The position numbers were made by a program, and so were the translations under genes. The notes below the pieces were generated by a model. It had not been told where the DNA came from and did not search any database. It saw only the letters and a program-made list of their open reading frames with translations. A stretch of DNA of 47,933 nucleotides, taken from positions 1,608,406 to 1,656,338 of the forward strand of contig NW_022985556.1 in NCBI RefSeq assembly GCF_010093815.1, read 5' to 3'. Numbering within the stretch: position 1 is the stretch's first letter; every line of letters starts with the position of its first letter. This document shows positions 1 through 10,779 of this stretch, piece after piece. Source of the DNA: Pseudovirgaria hyperparasitica (taxonomy: Eukaryota > Ascomycota > Dothideomycetes > Acrospermales > Acrospermaceae).

Positions 1-2
1 TA

Positions 3-2401
3 GATACTAATATTAGAGTAGTATTAAAGATAGATACGGCTATAATTACTAATATAGATAATTCCCCTACGAATACTATTATACCTCTAGATACTAGTAA
101 GACTTATCTACGGCTACTAGAAATAAAGAGGATACTCTTAGATAATATAGTAAACCTAGTCGATTCTCCGAAACGCCTAAAACTAGAATATATTATACTA
201 CTAGATATTAACTAGTAGATACGTGAAAACCAGGAACTATTTAGATTAGTAGATAATTTATATAGTAGATATATATCGGATAGTATATTAGCGAACGGCC
301 TTAACTTTAAAATCCTTTCTATAGATAATAACTCTAACGGAGATAAAGTAAAGCTAGATATAGAGGACTTAATTCCGGTAGATAATAATATTAGTACGAA
401 ACTATAGAAAGTATAAGTTATACTAAGAAGTAAGTAGAAATATATACTACTATACTAATATATCTATAGAATATTCGCTATTAATAACTCTAATAAAGTA
501 GTCTAAGCTATCTCTTATTATACGGAAGAGATATAGTTACTTACTATAAGTATATTTAGGCTTACGCTAGACGACCTAATAAAGAAGTTCGGCTATATAC
601 CTACTCTATATCTAGCCTTTAGTATAAGTAGGTTATATAGGCTATGGGCCGGCTAGTTACTCGCGGTAGTTACTATATTTAAGTAGCGGGCGGGTCCGTA
701 GAAGTACTAGATCTTAGTAGATAGTCTAGGGCTAGAGAAGATAATTATACTTATAACGTTCATCTACCTTACGTTTTATTAGGACTTTCCATATAATAAT
801 ATAGAACTTAATCTAGGAAATTATCTATAACTAACTTAAGACTTAGGTATAGATAGAAAGTACCTAATATAATCTCTATATCCAATTAAATGTCCGTATA
901 GCTAGACCGATAATTTTATCTATATACCCCGCCTTTAAGGACTATTTATACTATACTATCTAAGGTCCCTTCTAATAGTATATTAGCTATAGCGCTTTAA
1001 ATAGATATATAATAATATAGATAGTATATTTACCGATTAAATTAATAAACGGAATCTAATAAAGATAATAGTACAGCTAGCGTACTCGAAAACCCTTACT
1101 AACGCCTCTAGTATCCGATAATTCTTATATATAGACTAATAATACTTAGCTAAGAGATATCTATACCCTAAATAGGAATATAGTATTAATATTAGTAATA
1201 CTACTAAATTCAAGACTAATAAGGAGTATATTATTAGGGCATGGTTAATTCCCATTAATAGAACTACTACTACTAAATTTCCGTCGCGATATATAAAGAA
1301 CTATATAATCTATAGTACTATCTAGAGTATAGAACTCTAATATCTTAAATCTTTTAAGAGATGTATAGTTATAAGAGTAAAGAGGGCGAAATAATTTAGT
1401 ACTAAAAATACTTAAACTCGTAAAGTAGTATTCCTCGGTATATTAATAGTAGACGAGTTCTATTCTATAAAGAACCCCGATATAAAATAGTATAAATATA
1501 CGATATATAATACCCTTATATTTAGTATATAGGTTAGTATAACGCCCCTCTTAAATAGTCTAGTAGATATTCTAGTAGCTATCGAGGTAGGTACTCCGGA
1601 TAAGTTATCTAACTATATTAATAATAATACTACTAAAAGGGTATTCGAGAGCCTATAGAATAAAACTATAAGAAAGATTATTATAATATAGTTAAATAAA
1701 CTTCTTAGTTTAATAAAAGATAAGCCGGCGGATACGATGGCCGTAATAGTCTATAGGGCATTAGAAACTATAGAAGGTAAGCGTATACTACGTATAGTAG
1801 CCGATTAGTATTTACTATTTATTCTATAATAGGGACTACTAACTAAATAGTTTAACGGAGAGGCATATCTATCTATAATATTAAAGCTAGTAGTAGAGTT
1901 TATATCTATCCCGGCTATAGAACTAGAGAAGATAATTATATAGTTATACGAGAATAGAGATAGATAGTTTAATAATCTATAGTCTAACGGAACGCCGCGG
2001 GACTTATAGATATAATCTACCGCCTAGAGTAAATTAAAAGAGGGTACTAGGTCTAGACTTAACGCATACTACTATTAGGCTAGGCTAGCTACTACGTATA
2101 TACTACTTATATACCTTACTAATAAAAAGATAGAAGATAAGTAAATTAATATTACGCTTACGCGTTAGAGGGATAGTAATAATAGTATACTAAGTAAGAT
2201 AATCGCTAATTCTATACACGAAGCGCTTCTATAGCTAGATAAGGCTATATAAAAGAAGATAGTATCGCTAGCTAATAAATACGCTTCGAAGGTAAACTAG
2301 ATCTATAACTTTATTAATAATAACGTTTATAATAAAAGTACTAGATATACGCGATAAATATCTACTAACTACCTAGAGAAAATTATACTCGTATATACTA
2401 T
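3..2401 (+). pseudogene. Decayed SNF2-like ATPase, N-terminal part
   Basis: One frame (codons starting at multiples of 3) can be followed from position 3 to the LTR insertion at 2402 if TAG/TAA are read as former Gln/Trp codons. Around 990-1080 the frame resembles the Q-motif and Walker A region of SNF2 ATPases: a YQLQ..F segment, then a degenerate counterpart of the DEMGLGKT loop, then a hydrophobic helix. At 1440-1560 it reads LIVDEFYSIKNPD, matching motif II (DEAH/DEGH followed by IKN), followed by a motif III-like segment ending in LLNSLVDILVAI. The Walker lysine region is mutated, so the protein would be inactive. The C-terminal half lies beyond the LTR element at 13795. The family call rests on motif order and is moderately confident. 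The first ~900 bases are Asp/Asn-rich and unassigned. Confidence 0.5.
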
Positions 2402-2773
2402 TGTGGTGAGCCATCGCCACGTGTATCCCTTTTATAAATGGCTGTGTTCCTAGTATAGTAGTCGCGACGAACTCACAAGTATCTCTCCTAGGTATTATAA
2501 GTTCTCTTTGAACGCACGACTTCTTATTAGTTCTCTTTTATAATAGGACGGGTCTATATAATACTCTTAATTAATTCTTTAATAGCTAAGCCTAATAATT
2601 AATACCTATAGAGGCCCATAAACATAAGGAAAGGTCGAATAGTCGAATATTAGTAATGGGGGAAGCGCGCCGAGCAGAATGACCAAGGAAAACGCCCTCC
2701 TTAAATATATAATGAAGCCATATAATCGAGCTAGGGACATATATATATAGGGCTGCAGGAGCGGCCTTCCACA
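2402..2773 (-). repeat. 3' LTR of element 1
   Basis: 372-bp copy starting TGTGGTGAGCC and ending CCTTCCACA on the plus strand. It matches 13470-13790 with a few transitions, mostly C/T or G/A differences typical of RIP. It is the 3' LTR because the element is read on the minus strand. A short open stretch inside it is not a gene. Confidence 0.92.
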
Positions 2774-2790
2774 TATACCTCCCCGGCCTA
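2774..2790 (-). other. Polypurine tract of element 1
   Basis: Directly beside the LTR, the minus strand reads GGCCGGGGAGGTATA before the LTR start. A G-rich purine run at this place is the expected primer for plus-strand DNA synthesis, and it fixes the orientation of the element as minus. No convincing tRNA primer-binding site was recognised beside the other LTR. Confidence 0.6.
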
Positions 2791-2919
2791 TAGAACTACT
2801 ACCCTTAGTAGTGTAGTAACCGTGTGAGAAACCGTGTAAAGAACGCCTAAAAGAAAGACCTTAATACGAATAAAATGCGCCCCTAGTAAACCTCTTAGCG
2901 CGGGTAAACCTTAGCCCGG

Positions 2920-2952
2920 ATTATTAGTTAAGGGTAGCCCTTAACTAATAAT
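2920..2952. repeat. 33-bp perfect palindrome, copy 1
   Basis: 15-bp arms (ATTATTAGTTAAGGG and its reverse complement) around a TAG loop. It lies between the extra ORF and the 3' LTR of element 1. The identical 33 bp recurs at 10222-10254, and near-identical copies lie in the LINE sequences. Confidence 0.85.
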
Positions 2953-2989
2953 TAGGTAGGTTTTTAGGCGCCTAATCTTAGTACTTAAG

Positions 2990-5900
2990 GTCGCGAGCCA
3001 GCTCCTAAAGAATCGTGTTCGCTTATCTTAGAGAGGTTAGATTTCTCCTTATCAGATAGTTTATTAGGCCTCTTCTATCTATAGAAGTTCTCTTTAATAT
3101 TATCTAGACCCGCGTCGGACTCGAATTTCTTAAAATTAATTAGCCGCTTAGCGGCGCGCGCCTCATTAAATTCCTTCTAGAACGACCTATCCCTATAGAC
3201 TAGCCTTTTCTACCTTACTATTTTCTTAAAGGTCTCTACGAATACCCTCGAGCCCTCCTTAAACCAGGCGTCTATCTTAGCTTTAAGTTATTAAGGACTT
3301 ACGTTAAGCTACGTAGCTACCTCTTCTTTTACCTCCTAGCTATTCTATCTTTTACGGCCGACTAATACGTTACTAACGGCGTTAAAACTCGGGAGTTAAA
3401 CTACGGCTAGGAAGGTAAAAGGAATCGCGCTATATTTATTAGAAAATCCTAACGGAGACATAGGTCCCGGAGTTAAATTCCTATAAGCTACTACGAGTTG
3501 TTCCCATGTACCTATTTTAGACACTTCTATTATTATGTGATTAGGGCTAATCGCGATATACTATAGAAGCATCATACATCTTCTACCCTTTACGGGACCC
3601 TAGGCGCCGTATATTATTAGTAGGCTAGAGATATGTACTTTAAGGGACTAGTAGGGGACTAGGACGAAGGGACTAAATCGTTTCTTATCGTCCGTATTAT
3701 AGATCTTATCATTAATAGCCGTAATTATACCGTTTCGATTGACCCCCTCGCGGAGCTTAGCCTTCGACTACTATTTATTTAAGAACTTATAGGAGCGGGG
3801 AACGATTATAGTATAGTTATTACTTCGTTCGTCGTCGAGACTAATACTCCCCTAGATCATGTTAAACCCGTATCTATCGCTAGGATCGAGGATTCGATTA
3901 ATGGCGTTATCGAGATACTTAAAACCCGTCTTATTACCCCTATCCTAGGACTTCGCATAGTACGGGTACGAGATTAGATAGTAGTTAAGATCGGGCCGAA
4001 GAGCGATATAGGTGAGCTAGTAAAGTAGGCATTACCTAATAAACTATTAGATATAGGAGTAGTATGTAGTTCGTAGCCAGCCGTAGTTCGATTTCTTATT
4101 AAACATGCGCTGGTGGTACTTATACATATTAAATTCATCCCTCGCGAGTTCTAGAATACTCTTATTAAGTATAGAGGTCGTCTTTTTAAGTGGCTCGAAG
4201 AGCCCTTTAATATTAATACTTCCGGTACGTTCCTACTCGTCGAAGAGTTATCTATCTATCCTACTATCCTCCTTCTAAATTATAAATGCGATACTAGTAA
4301 GGATGGTTTTAATATTAATAACTTGCTTCGGGGTCTCTAGGGCCTAGTAACAATAGACACCTAATACCTCTATCAGATAAGGTAGCCACGCGTACTTCGC
4401 GAACCAGATATAACAGTCCTTATAAACTTTAAGGGCCCCTACGTTATCTCTAAACTTATATACTATTTTAAGTCTCGCTACTAGGTTTAAGTAGGACACG
4501 CTAACGAGTATATTATTCTTTCTAGCCACGTCTTGGTAATGCTTATAGTAGACTTTATACGGAACAGCCATGTTACCTATCTACGCTTTCTAGCGCACTA
4601 GTAGGGCCATTCCCTTAATACTCGTGAAATTCTTCTTTAATAATATAGCTACCTTAAAAGTCTTCGTTACTAAAGGCGCGTATTAATACTTCTTAGGCTC
4701 GTCCTCTTCCTTAACCGATACTATTATCTTAGAGTACGAACTAAGAATAACCGGGGATTATCGTATAGGCGCCCCTAGTAATTACTAAGGGCCGGTAGAT
4801 AAGGCACGTCCGCGAGTAGGTTTTATCGGTATAGCCGTAATAGATACTAAAGAGGTTCTTACATGGCCCGGTAAGGGATATATACTAGTAGTAGTAGAAG
4901 GAATACTTACTTTAAACGGACGACTAGCTTTAAAGAGATAACGTGCTACTAAACTAGAAGGCGTGCTTCGTGGAGGGGACTTTACTATAGACGTTACCTA
5001 TACTAGTTTTAGTAACGGTAAGGTCTAAGGCGGAGGCAATATACTCATCTCTTTGATTTATAGGTAGTATTCGACGGGCCTATAAACCATTCTACTTATC
5101 TATAACTATTAACTAGCGGGGATAATAAGTCCTATCTTATTATAGAACGTTAGTTTATTTTATCGGCTAGGGTAGTTCGAGAGTTACTAGAGAGATAGAC
5201 TATCCTCGTTACTATCGCTAGCTAGGGTAGCATCGATATTAGAGCTCTAAAGATATACCTTAATTCCCCTTCCCTTCTATCCCTAGCCGATTCGGGACTA
5301 TAGAGATACGTTTAACTAGTTCCTCGCTCTCGCCTATATCCGCATTCGTAAGAGCGCTACTAGCTTTTCTATAAAGTTCTATGTTTACTAGAGCTATCCG
5401 AGGGCGGATTAGAGTAACTAGCTATTATTATTAGGGAGGTCTTTTCGCTAGTTTTATAGGATCGCATTTTTGGCTTTTAGGATATGGGAGTTAGTATCTC
5501 TTCTATAATAAATTATCTTATAGACTTCTTTCGGAATGGAGGAGTTAATCTTTACCTTACTATACCCTATTACGGCTCCTACTTCCTAGAAGAGGTTAAC
5601 TATACTACTTAAGAGCTATTCTATAAGGCTAGTAATGTGAAGGAGATTATTAAATATATCTAGAATATAGTCCTATCGCTCTTACGGGTCCTAGATAGCG
5701 ATGATTCGGTTAATAGTAGACTTATTTACTTCTATAGCTTCTATAGCCTATCCGTGCGGAGTAGTAGATGGCCTCGATACTATAATAGCTATTAATGGCC
5801 CTACTTTAGTACTTACGACTCTTAACTAGGACCGCGTCTATCTTATTAGTACTTAACGATCTTATAACTCTTTATAGGTAGGCGTTTTCTTTTTCGGCGG

Positions 5901-6080
5901 GGCTATTATTATTATTAGTTCTATTAGCGAGTTACGTTCTAAGAAGAGATAGTTAAGCGAGGCGGAAGTAGAGGAGGAGGTTTTATCGATTAAGGAGGTA
6001 TAGAGAGGTGTAAGAGGAAAGAGTTATATACTATCTTAAGTTCTCTTTTTATGCCTCCTCGAATGCCGGGTATATAGTAA
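2990..6080 (-). pseudogene. Extra ORF of element 1, downstream of integrase
   Basis: After the integrase, a minus-strand frame with few stops runs from about 4700 down to about 3000, and coding-like but more broken sequence extends back to about 6080. The clearest block (4571-4344) starts MAVPYKVYYKHYQDVARK. Further on are an acidic-aromatic block with GSISLDDE (~3830) and a late block with HISS...GPVKG...GTWEQL (~3650-3500). The spacing is loosely like uncharacterised fungal proteins with a 2-oxoglutarate-oxygenase-type fold, but no HxD...H triad can be shown, so no function is assigned. Standard gypsy elements end after integrase, so this is an additional or captured reading frame. It lies inside the LTRs and in the same orientation as pol, so it was probably mobilised with the element. 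A tail rich in Lys/Arg/Glu is seen at 3300-3000. Confidence 0.5.
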
Positions 6081-6106
6081 TTTTTATAAATGATTCTTGC
6101 TAACGG

Positions 6107-6232
6107 CTATAGGCCCGTATACGTGTCGAATCTATGAATGAATATATACTAGGTATATAGGAAATCTATGAATAAATGTGTCTACCGGGTATATAGCGGA
6201 ATCTATAAATAAATAGATACCGGGTATATTCT
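6107..6232. repeat. Tandem repeat, ~41-bp unit, RGGTATATA motif
   Basis: About three degenerate units, each containing ACCGGGTATATAG (or ACTAGGTATATAG) followed by AATCTATGAATGAAT or AATCTATAAATAAAT. A related array with the same core occurs at 29745-29870. It lies in the non-coding gap between pol and the extra ORF of element 1. Confidence 0.7.
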
Positions 6233-6462
6233 TATCCTTATAAGACTTCCTATAAGTATCTTTTTCTTCTATACCTCCTCCTTCTTTTCTTCCTTATTAG
6301 TTTCTAATAGGGCCCGTTCTATAGTAATAAAATAGGCCTTTAATAGGTGGGCTTCGATTACACGACCGGCTTTAATATATGGTAGATAGAATTCGCGTAA
6401 ACGCCATTATGTCTTCTTTCGAGCATTGCTTACTTTAATAATAAGTTTTATTATTTTATAGT

Positions 6463-6533
6463 AATGATAGGGTTTATCATCCTCTTTCGATGATAGAGTT
6501 CATCGTCCTTTTTCGATGATAGAGTTTATCGTT
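6463..6533. repeat. Triplicated ~26-bp hairpin repeat
   Basis: Three successive units of the form CGATGATAGAGTTCATCG spaced by pyrimidine-rich CCTCTTT or CCTTTTT. Each unit is a small inverted repeat (GATGA...TCATC). It lies in the spacer between the integrase C-terminus and the extra ORF of element 1. Confidence 0.7.
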
Positions 6534-6559
6534 ATAAGACTACTTTTATAAGTATCCCT

Positions 6560-9500
6560 TCCCTCCTTAAAAAAACTTCTATCCTCTAGAAGAAGATATT
6601 AATTCTAGGGAAACATAAATATTCTTCTCTATTAAAGTCTTGCGGAGTAGGAATTACTACTTCTACCCGGGTTCGTGTAGCGTCATCGAGGTGTTCCATA
6701 AGTTATTTATAATAGTTTTCCTTATCGCTACTCTCCTTATTTTCCTTGGTAATTCTTCTAATTAGTAGTCGCGAGGGCTCGTTATAACTCTTATTACTTA
6801 TATTTCTCATGAAATATTTCTTTAATCTATGGCTAGGAAACGTCCCTCTAAGCATGGCTCTATTAAGCTCCGCGAGCTTATAAGTGTAATTAAACACGGA
6901 CTAGATTCTATATGGCCCTCTCTAATACTACCTTAGCTTCCGCCCTATATCCTTCTATTACTACGAGTCGTATAGAAGGATAATTATATTAACTAGTAAC
7001 GACTCTTAACGAAGGTAATGGTTATTATTCTATGCCTCTCTCGATTCCTCACGCGTTCGTGTTACGTAGATATAGGCCTCCTTAAGATCCTCGGATCTTC
7101 TCTTAAGTTATCTAGCTTAAAGAGCGAGTAAGTCGGACGTTAATCGCACCTCGTCCTAAGGGAGTATTTAGAGCGACTCGAATTCGACTTTAATAGATAT
7201 AATTAGTTTATGGCCGAGCACGAGGTATATAGTACTATACCCTATACTAGTACGTGTCGTTATTCTATCTACCTAGACGACCGCATAGAGGTGGCCGGGC
7301 TAGTTCTTAAATCCGCTATTAGTTATCTTCGCGAGAGTATTAGCGAGTAGTATAAAACTTCTCTTAATAATTCTATTTACTCAGGGATTATACATAGACG
7401 TAACCTTCTAATAAATTCTATAGAGTCAGAGGAGCTCCTCTATAGCACCTATATTTTCTCTACTACCATTATAGGTGATTTTAGGAATGATTCTATATCT
7501 ATAGATTACGTTCTTAAAGAGGAACTTTACGATAACTATGGACGTGGCCGCCGTACATGCCTCCGCCTTAGTCTATCCGCTTAGCTATTCTTATATAGAT
7601 ACTACTTTACTATACCCTATAGAAGGTAGTAGCGTCGTTACGTCTAAGTATATTCTTTACTAAAGAATAGGCGTTATAACATGGTGGAGCCCTTTATTAA
7701 GACCTCTAAGGAGTTTACTTCGTCGTTAATATTTATTATAGGTTTTCACGTGCTATCGCACGTCTCTACGTATACCTACCTACTAATACTTATTCTTAAT
7801 TCTTCCGAGGGTCCCTTTACTACCTCTATAATCTATCTTATTATAAGTAGCGGTAATTATACACGCCCTAGTATTCGGATCCTTAATTACTCGTGTATGT
7901 TAGCGATACCTATCTTCTCTCTACTAGAGTATTTGGTCACGCATAAGGAACTTTAGATAGTCGGTTATAAAGGCCTTATACGCTCGGTCGGTTAGATTAG
8001 TTAGCCTCTTAAGTATAGTAAGGTATTTCGTAATCCTCTACTATTTATTACTATATTTATCTATTAAGGGAGACTTAATGGCGGTATAGTCGAGTGTCCC
8101 TATCGTGTAATCTCTTCTACTAACGGGCTTAATTAACGACGTCTCTAGCACGTCTATATATAGAGCTATGTCTATAAACTCGTCTAGGTTAAAGGTAGAG
8201 ATGTCTAGTGGTTCTTCTCCTTCGTATATCCGTAAGATACTATCGGTGACTACGTTACGCTTCCTAGGTACGTGCCTAACTATAAAGTTCTATAGCTAAA
8301 TCCACGCGAGCCACCTAGTAACGAGCGCCCCTAGTAAGTTAGTTACGGTATAGTTAATTTAAGCGACTAGAGTATTCGCGTCTATTTCTATAATAAAGTG
8401 CGTGCTATAGAGATATTACTAGAACTTCTATAACGCGTGGAGGAGGGCTCGGTACTCTAGCTTCACGGTATCGTAGTTTCTCTTAGCTTTTAACTATATT
8501 CCTCTATTATACCGCGATAGCTAATATTTATAATTCTCGTTCTCCTATATTAACGTAGCTCCCTACCCAACGTTACTAGAGTCCACTACTAGGATTATAT
8601 CTTCTGTATCTATCCCGTACCGTAACGTTGTTAGTGCGGGAGTAGTAGTTAGAGCTATCTTTAGCGCGTCTATCGAGGTCTACTCCTTAGCTATCTACTA
8701 CTAGGCCGATTTATTCTTTAATAGTATAAATAGCGGCGATGCGATAATAGCGTACCCGGGGATCTATATCCGGAAATATATATAAACGCTAAGGAAGGCT
8801 CGTATATTCGTCGTGTTTTTGTAGGGTTTCTAGTCCCTAATAGTAGTAACCTTTTTATTACTCGGTCGCCTCCCTTTAATGTCGTAGATATATCCTATAA
8901 CGTTAGCGGCTTTAACATACTACTAAGTCTTCTTACTACTTAGGGCGTATCCGGCGCGCTCTATATCCGCGAGAACCTTATCCACGTTAATTAAATATTC
9001 TAGGATATACCTACGAATTCTAGGTAGGGCCTCCTTAGAGTTATATTTTATTATAGGTCCTTTAATGCCTAAGTCATCTAGGAATAGTAGAGCCCTCTCC
9101 GGGATATGTTCTTATATAATAGTTAATATAATCCTAACGAACTAAGCTACTAAATTAGTAGCCCCTTAAGGTAATATTATCCCGTGTAGTAATCCTAGGG
9201 GCGTTATAAACCCCGTTAAGTCTTAGTAATGCTCTACTAATAGAATCTAATCATATTCTAAGAAGAAGTCGGTAAATGTTAAGACGGCTATCCCCGTAAA
9301 GTGCTCCGAGAACTCTTTATATAAGGGCGGCGTGGCCGTATCACGAATGGTAACTTAGTTAATTTCTATCGCCGAATTAATTAACCTATAATCTCGTTCC
9401 TTATTAGCTTCCTTCTTCTTTTCTATAAGAAAATAGACGTTTTAATAAGGACTACTATAGGGCTCGAGCCTTCCGCTATTAAGACGCTCTTTTAGAATCG

Positions 9501-10760
9501 TAAGTACCTTCCTATAAAGGGCTCTAGAAATGTTAAAGTTCTTGGTCTACTATACCTTATGTTCTACCGTTCGGATCTCCTACGGAGGTACCACCTCTTC
9601 GTTAAATTTACTAAGGTATAAGAATTTCTATGCTAGTACTTTCTCGCGATATAATAAGATTATATATAGTAACTTAAGTTCCGCGGGACGTAGCTCTATT
9701 CTAATCTTTAGCTAACTTATACGTAGAGGCGTTAGACGTGTTCCTAGCGGGATAGTTACCCTTCGAGGCTCTATTAGTCTATTAAACACGTTAAGGCCTA
9801 GATAGACGGCTAGAAGAAGTGTCTACCGTGCGATTACTTATTTACGCTAGTCTAGATACCCTAATGGATTTCTAGGAACCTTTCGGTGGGCTTCGGAGTT
9901 ATCCACGGGGTGTACTTTAACTCCCTTTCTTTTATATATAGTAGCTATACTAAATCCCTTTAATACCCCGGATGAATACCGTCTTTAGAGGCCGGTAGAG
10001 CCTACTATAAGCCGTTCTATTATCGTGCCTTATTTATATACGAAGGTAGCGTACCTTACCGCCATAACTAGGGCGGCTAAGTTATCTTTTCTCGATAACT
10101 AAGTAATATTTTTAGGCCGGATTTTCTCGGAAAGTAACTCTATATAACTTATTTCTATATCCATATAAAAATATAGCCTATCCCCTTTATTAGTGGGTTT
10201 ACCGGACCCTATTTAGTACGGATTATTAGTTAAGGGTAGCCCTTAACTAATAATCTAGCTTAACTCCGGCTTCCGGCGACATGCTCCGCTATATAGTTAG
10301 TCTCTAGCCACGGAGTTACCCTCCTTCTCTAAGACTAGAATATACTTATCCGGACTAGTTTCGAAGGTTATACATTCTTATCTATATACGGAGTAGACTA
10401 TTAAGAGTACTTACCTAGAGGCTAACCTCTATACCGTAAGTAAGGCCTATCTAGTATATAGCTCCCCTAGGATAAGGTTATAATTAAGTTCTCTATATAT
10501 AAATATTAAAGTGGCCGTAACGATCCGACCTATATAGATAGGGTATTACTATACTATTCCCACGAATAGAGTACTATACTAAGTAGCGCTAACTAAACTC
10601 GAGTTCTTTATATATAGTAGAAGCGAAGATATCGCTAGCCTAAGACGCCTCGTAGCATCTAGTTAAATACTATTTATCTATGCGCCACTATCGAATAGTA
10701 CTATACTAGTCGCCCTTTTAGGACTAACTTCTATAGGGTATCTTAGACACTTAGCTACTA
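6560..10760 (-). pseudogene. pol: Decayed pol of element 1: PR-RT-RNase H-integrase
   Basis: Read on the minus strand through RIP stops. Protease: LFDSGA (complement of 10681-10692), with catalytic Asp retained. RT: FTDFFLEYD near 9290-9260, then IPERALLFLDDLGIKGP at ~9110-9060, so both catalytic Asp codons survive. RNase H: DIILVVDSSN (~8601-8575), later FIIEIDANTL and HVPRKRNVVTDS (~8280-8250). Integrase: a zinc-binding region around VGIRRDVR..V..YN (~7790-7740), then LDVTTLLPSIGYSKVVSI..LSGWTKAEA (~7640-7570, stops read through). A C-terminal part still open at 6897-6703 includes LRGTFPSHRLKKYF. The order is standard Ty3/gypsy. The enzyme copies itself into the genome via an RNA intermediate. 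Many in-frame stops make it non-functional. The palindrome at 10222-10254 lies between protease and RT and carries stops in every frame. Confidence 0.85.
10222..10254. repeat. 33-bp perfect palindrome, copy 2
   Basis: Identical over 33 bp to 2920-2952 (15-bp arms, TAG loop). It lies within the pol region of element 1, between the protease motif and RT, and has stop codons in all three frames. That suggests an insertion rather than native coding sequence. Confidence 0.85.
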
Positions 10761-10779
10761 GCCTTACTATCTCTTCCTT

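Noticed and set aside
2592-2774. Minus-strand ORF in the LTR (and its copy at 13606-13791)
   Set aside because: Lies wholly within LTR sequence and one copy spans the N gap; not a gene.
2920-2952. Palindrome as a degenerate telomere repeat
   Set aside because: Contains TTAAGGG, not tandem TTAGGG, and occurs singly.
7681-7956. Plus-strand 91-codon ORF
   Set aside because: Antisense to the element 1 integrase.
9530-9715. Plus-strand 61-codon ORF
   Set aside because: Antisense to the RT region of element 1.
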